Source of the DNA: Pelargonium cotyledonis
Taxonomy: Eukaryota; Streptophyta; Magnoliopsida; Geraniales; Geraniaceae
DNA length: 25,855 nt
Assembly: GCA_036897625.1 (NCBI GenBank)
Contig: JAYMTA010000632.1
Span: forward strand, 1 to 25,855
Reading direction: 5' to 3'
Shown: one piece after another, positions 25,301 to 25,855 of the stretch
Numbering within the stretch: position 1 is the first letter of the stretch
Layout of the letters: every line of letters starts with the position of its first letter
The notes under the pieces: generated by a model
What the model was told of the DNA's origin: nothing
The model's database searches: none
The model's input: the letters and a program-made list of their open reading frames with translations, nothing else
Translations under genes and position numbers: made by a program

Positions 25301-25855
25301 ATGTTAGTGGACCTTTCAGGATTCAGCATATGATTATGCACCAAGATGCTTCAAATGCTTGACTATTGAAAGCCGCAAATAATTTTTTTGCAGTAACAGC
25401 TTAGTTGGGCAACAGAATCCATGCGAGTCAAGTTAGAGAACTTAGGAATTGTGGACAGGTTATCAAGATTGTACCTTCTAACCACACCCCCACCCCCACA
25501 AAACCCAACCAGCCCTCTCTCAGGAAGGAAAAACATAACCACATGCTCAAGACTTCCTACATTGTGGTCTTCTACAAATTTCAGACAAAATACATTAACA
25601 AAAAACATGCTACAAAAGAAATCAACATATTGAAACAACATTATCAACATCCAGAGGCAACCAATAAAAGTTGCTAACCAAGTAAAGATATCACAATTTC
25701 AAGAACAAAACACAGAGATTTTAAAGGTTGATCACTGACCAGGAAGATGATTTTATTCTTGTTGGCATCAGGATTGGGCTCGTGCATGGCGGCTTCCGGG
25801 AACCGCTGCTGCAGCGGCGGCGGGCCGCAACAACCCTCGCACAGGCGCGCCCCCT
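22393..25855 (-). CDS. U1-type C2H2 zinc-finger protein, 5' end cut off by the window
   Basis: The last exon is 22393-23133 and the preceding exon is 25740 to beyond 25855, joined in phase 0 across a 2.6-kb intron (donor GTCAGT, acceptor TTTGTTGCAG). The final exon gives 246 residues. It has two zf-met/U1-like fingers, WSCALCQVSATSKQGLNEHL.GKKH and YWCEICKVGVYHGVVFETH.KGKKH. Both are CX2CX12HX5H, the spacing of double-stranded RNA-binding or U1C-like fingers. Between and around them are lysine-rich, probably nuclear-targeting stretches; the C-terminus is acidic and low in complexity. The upstream exon is very GC-rich and open to the window edge, including PPPLQQRFPEAAMHEPNPDA. The ATG in it (at about 25788) may not be the true start. 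Role inferred from family: RNA or nucleic-acid binding in the nucleus. Further exons outside the window are likely. Confidence 0.8.
23134..25739 (-). other. 2.6-kb intron of the zinc-finger gene
   Basis: The intron is strongly AT-rich, most so at about 23680-23810 where TATA-like runs dominate. No internal exon with good splice sites and family-like content was found on the minus strand, and no open frame is convincing. A CACGTG lies at about 24902. A skipped small exon cannot be excluded by eye. Confidence 0.5.

Overview
This is a stretch of plant nuclear DNA, almost certainly from a eudicot. The genes have many short exons with GT..AG introns. Introns and spacers are AT-rich, and the encoded proteins belong to plant families. 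The exact species cannot be read from the window; an asterid is my guess only. I found no prokaryotic features, CRISPR array, tRNA, rRNA or virus.

Layout, left to right: (1) a short 54-bp minisatellite at the left edge; (2) a five-exon plus-strand gene for a 971-residue LONGIFOLIA/TRM-type protein (N-terminal VAKLMGL motif, C-terminal DUF4378), with a 5'UTR intron and a small upstream ORF; (3) a transposon-rich spacer holding a dead LINE-type retroelement on the minus strand with a 12-bp target-site duplication, and a separate plus-strand RNase H-like relic flanked by 15-bp direct repeats; (4) an eight-exon plus-strand gene for a short-form tRNase Z close to Arabidopsis TRZ1, with all metal-ligand residues; (5) an eight-exon plus-strand gene for a secreted serine carboxypeptidase-like (SCPL) enzyme with an intact Ser-Asp-His triad; (6) a 2.5-kb spacer with microsatellites; (7) a four-exon plus-strand gene for a 256-residue protein of unknown function with a coiled coil and four 22-23-residue repeats; (8) on the minus strand, convergent with gene 7, the 3' part of a gene with two U1-type C2H2 zinc fingers, whose 5' end runs off the right edge.

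The exon models were built by hand. Every junction used is GT..AG, reading frame is kept across every junction, and the three plant families I recognise have lengths close to normal. The genes are unrelated housekeeping or developmental genes with no sign of a pathway or operon-like cluster. MITEs have inserted in introns of the tRNase Z and SCPL genes.

I did not find a convincing new biological system. The points most worth checking are the RNase H relic that seems to have duplicated a Site II promoter element upstream of tRNase Z, the ORF1-only LINE, the four-fold DLN repeat in the unknown protein, and the MITE lying 10 bp from an SCPL splice donor.
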